NCBI GenBank assembly: GCA_027067385.1
Contig: JAMOVV010000050.1
Span: forward strand, 1 to 50,321
Direction of reading: 5' to 3'
DNA: 50,321 nucleotides
Origin: Desulfarculaceae bacterium
GTDB taxonomy: Bacteria; Desulfobacterota; Desulfarculia; Desulfarculales; Desulfarculaceae
Part shown: piece after piece, positions 49,942-50,321 of the stretch
How the letters are laid out: each line of letters opens with the position of its first letter
How positions within the stretch are numbered: the stretch's first letter is position 1
Translations under genes and position numbers: made by a program
Notes under the pieces: model-generated
What the model was told of the DNA's origin: nothing
Databases searched by the model: none
What the model saw: the letters and a program-made list of their open reading frames with translations, nothing else

Positions 49942-50321
49942 TCAGCGCCAGTGCTGTCGCACCAGCTCCAGCACCCGGTCGGCGGTGACCCGGCCCAAGG
50001 CGGTGCAGGGGGCCCCCAGGTATTGGGCCAGGGGTTGGCACAGGTTCAGCTCCTGGAAGTGCCCGGTGTCGGTGTCCACCACCACGAAGCGGGGCCGAGG
50101 ATCGGCGGCCAGGCGCTGGGCCAGCTCCAGCACCTCGCGGTCGGCATAGCCGGCGTCGCCCCAGCCGCCCTGGATGCTCACCCGACGGCGGGCCCGGGGC
50201 AGGTCGTAGGGCACGTTGGGCCGGCCGTCGGTGAGGATGATCACCAGGGGATTGAGCCGGGGGTCCCGGGCCAACTCGCGCGAGAGTACCTGGGCCAGGG
50301 TCACCAGGCCGTGGGCCAGGG
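49942..50321 (-). CDS. ChlD-like von Willebrand factor A protein, C-terminal fragment
   Basis: The gene runs off the right edge, so only the last 126 or so residues are seen. They are the end of a VWA domain: LVIILTDGRPNVPYDL (MIDAS-region strand and DGR), then RPRFVVVDTDTGH and a hydrophobic region ending in RVLELVRQHWR. This matches the C-terminus of magnesium/cobalt-chelatase subunit ChlD, the ATP-linked scaffold that works with the ChlI-like ATPase at 48141-49178. The N-terminal AAA+ part, if present, lies outside the window. The gene leads directly into the PAS promoter region, with no terminator visible. Confidence 0.8.
   Translation of the reverse strand, partial: LAHGLVTLAQVLSRELARDPRLNPLVIILTDGRPNVPYDLPRARRRVSIQGGWGDAGYADREVLELAQRLAADPRPRFVVVDTDTGHFQELNLCQPLAQYLGAPCTALGRVTADRVLELVRQHWR

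Overview
The window is GC-rich chromosomal DNA from a Gram-negative, probably strictly anaerobic bacterium. The best guess is a sulfate-reducer-like member of the Desulfobacterota (old Deltaproteobacteria, Desulfarculus-like). This rests on lpxC (lipid A, so an outer membrane), an HdrA/MvhD/MetV/MetF cluster of the Wood-Ljungdahl and electron-bifurcation kind, a Cys-rich NADH:flavin oxidoreductase, NtrY/NtrX-type sigma-54 regulation and a MobA gene. The taxonomic call is inference; no rRNA or marker phylogeny is available here. There is no clear prophage, insertion sequence, integron or CRISPR array. Most of the window is dense, operonic, core-type gene content.

Layout, left to right. (1) 1-1036: the tail of a DUF62 SAM hydrolase, facing a Doc/MazE-type toxin-antitoxin pair that has a textbook promoter with a palindrome over its -10 box. 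(2) 1037-8885, minus strand: one compact operon of M24 peptidase, xerD, a DHH-CBS-tRNA nucleotidyltransferase fusion, M50 protease, scpA, scpB, rluB and tRNA-Val, ending in a strong intrinsic terminator. It is read from a promoter at about 8857-8885. (3) 8906-11187, plus strand: a divergent promoter drives a sigma-54 activator-like protein with an unusual C-terminus, then proC. (4) 11241-21721, minus strand: ten tightly packed genes, beginning with five C1/redox genes (metF-like, double-HdrA, mvhD, metV, metF) and running straight into five signalling genes (response regulator, two ACT-like proteins, PAS histidine kinase, REC-PAS-kinase). This is the most distinctive system in the window. (5) 22078-24496, plus strand: a CBS-domain membrane protein and a flavoprotein disulfide reductase. 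A 96-bp-period duplicated repeat follows. (6) 24657-37482, minus strand: a TPR protein, ROK kinase, nucleotide-sugar dehydrogenase, epimerase-like protein, 2,4-dienoyl-CoA-reductase-like enzyme, a parvulin-like/TPR/Thr-rich/SPOR envelope protein, a PAS-GGDEF-dead-HD-GYP protein, a YkgJ cysteine-cluster protein and a MenA/UbiA prenyltransferase. (7) 37681-41280: a TauE/SafE exporter, then a polyamine module (pyruvoyl arginine decarboxylase divergent from agmatinase plus deoxyhypusine-synthase-like protein). (8) 41369-47662, plus strand: a Cys-rich MerR regulator with mobA, lpxC behind a near-consensus sigma-54 promoter, a purine-rich tract, a terminator, then ntrY-ntrX. (9) 47687-50321, minus strand: a PilZ protein, ChlI-like AAA+ ATPase, a Cys-rich PAS protein and the C-terminus of a ChlD-like VWA protein.

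Working together: the region 4 genes suggest a methylene-THF reductase complex joined to an HdrA flavoprotein through MvhD and MetV, co-transcribed with its own sensory pathway. Arginine would go to agmatine, putrescine and then a higher polyamine in region 7. NtrX, a sigma-54 activator with an intact GAFTGA loop, is the obvious local candidate to act on the sigma-54-type promoter of lpxC. All functional links are inferred from sequence motifs and gene order.
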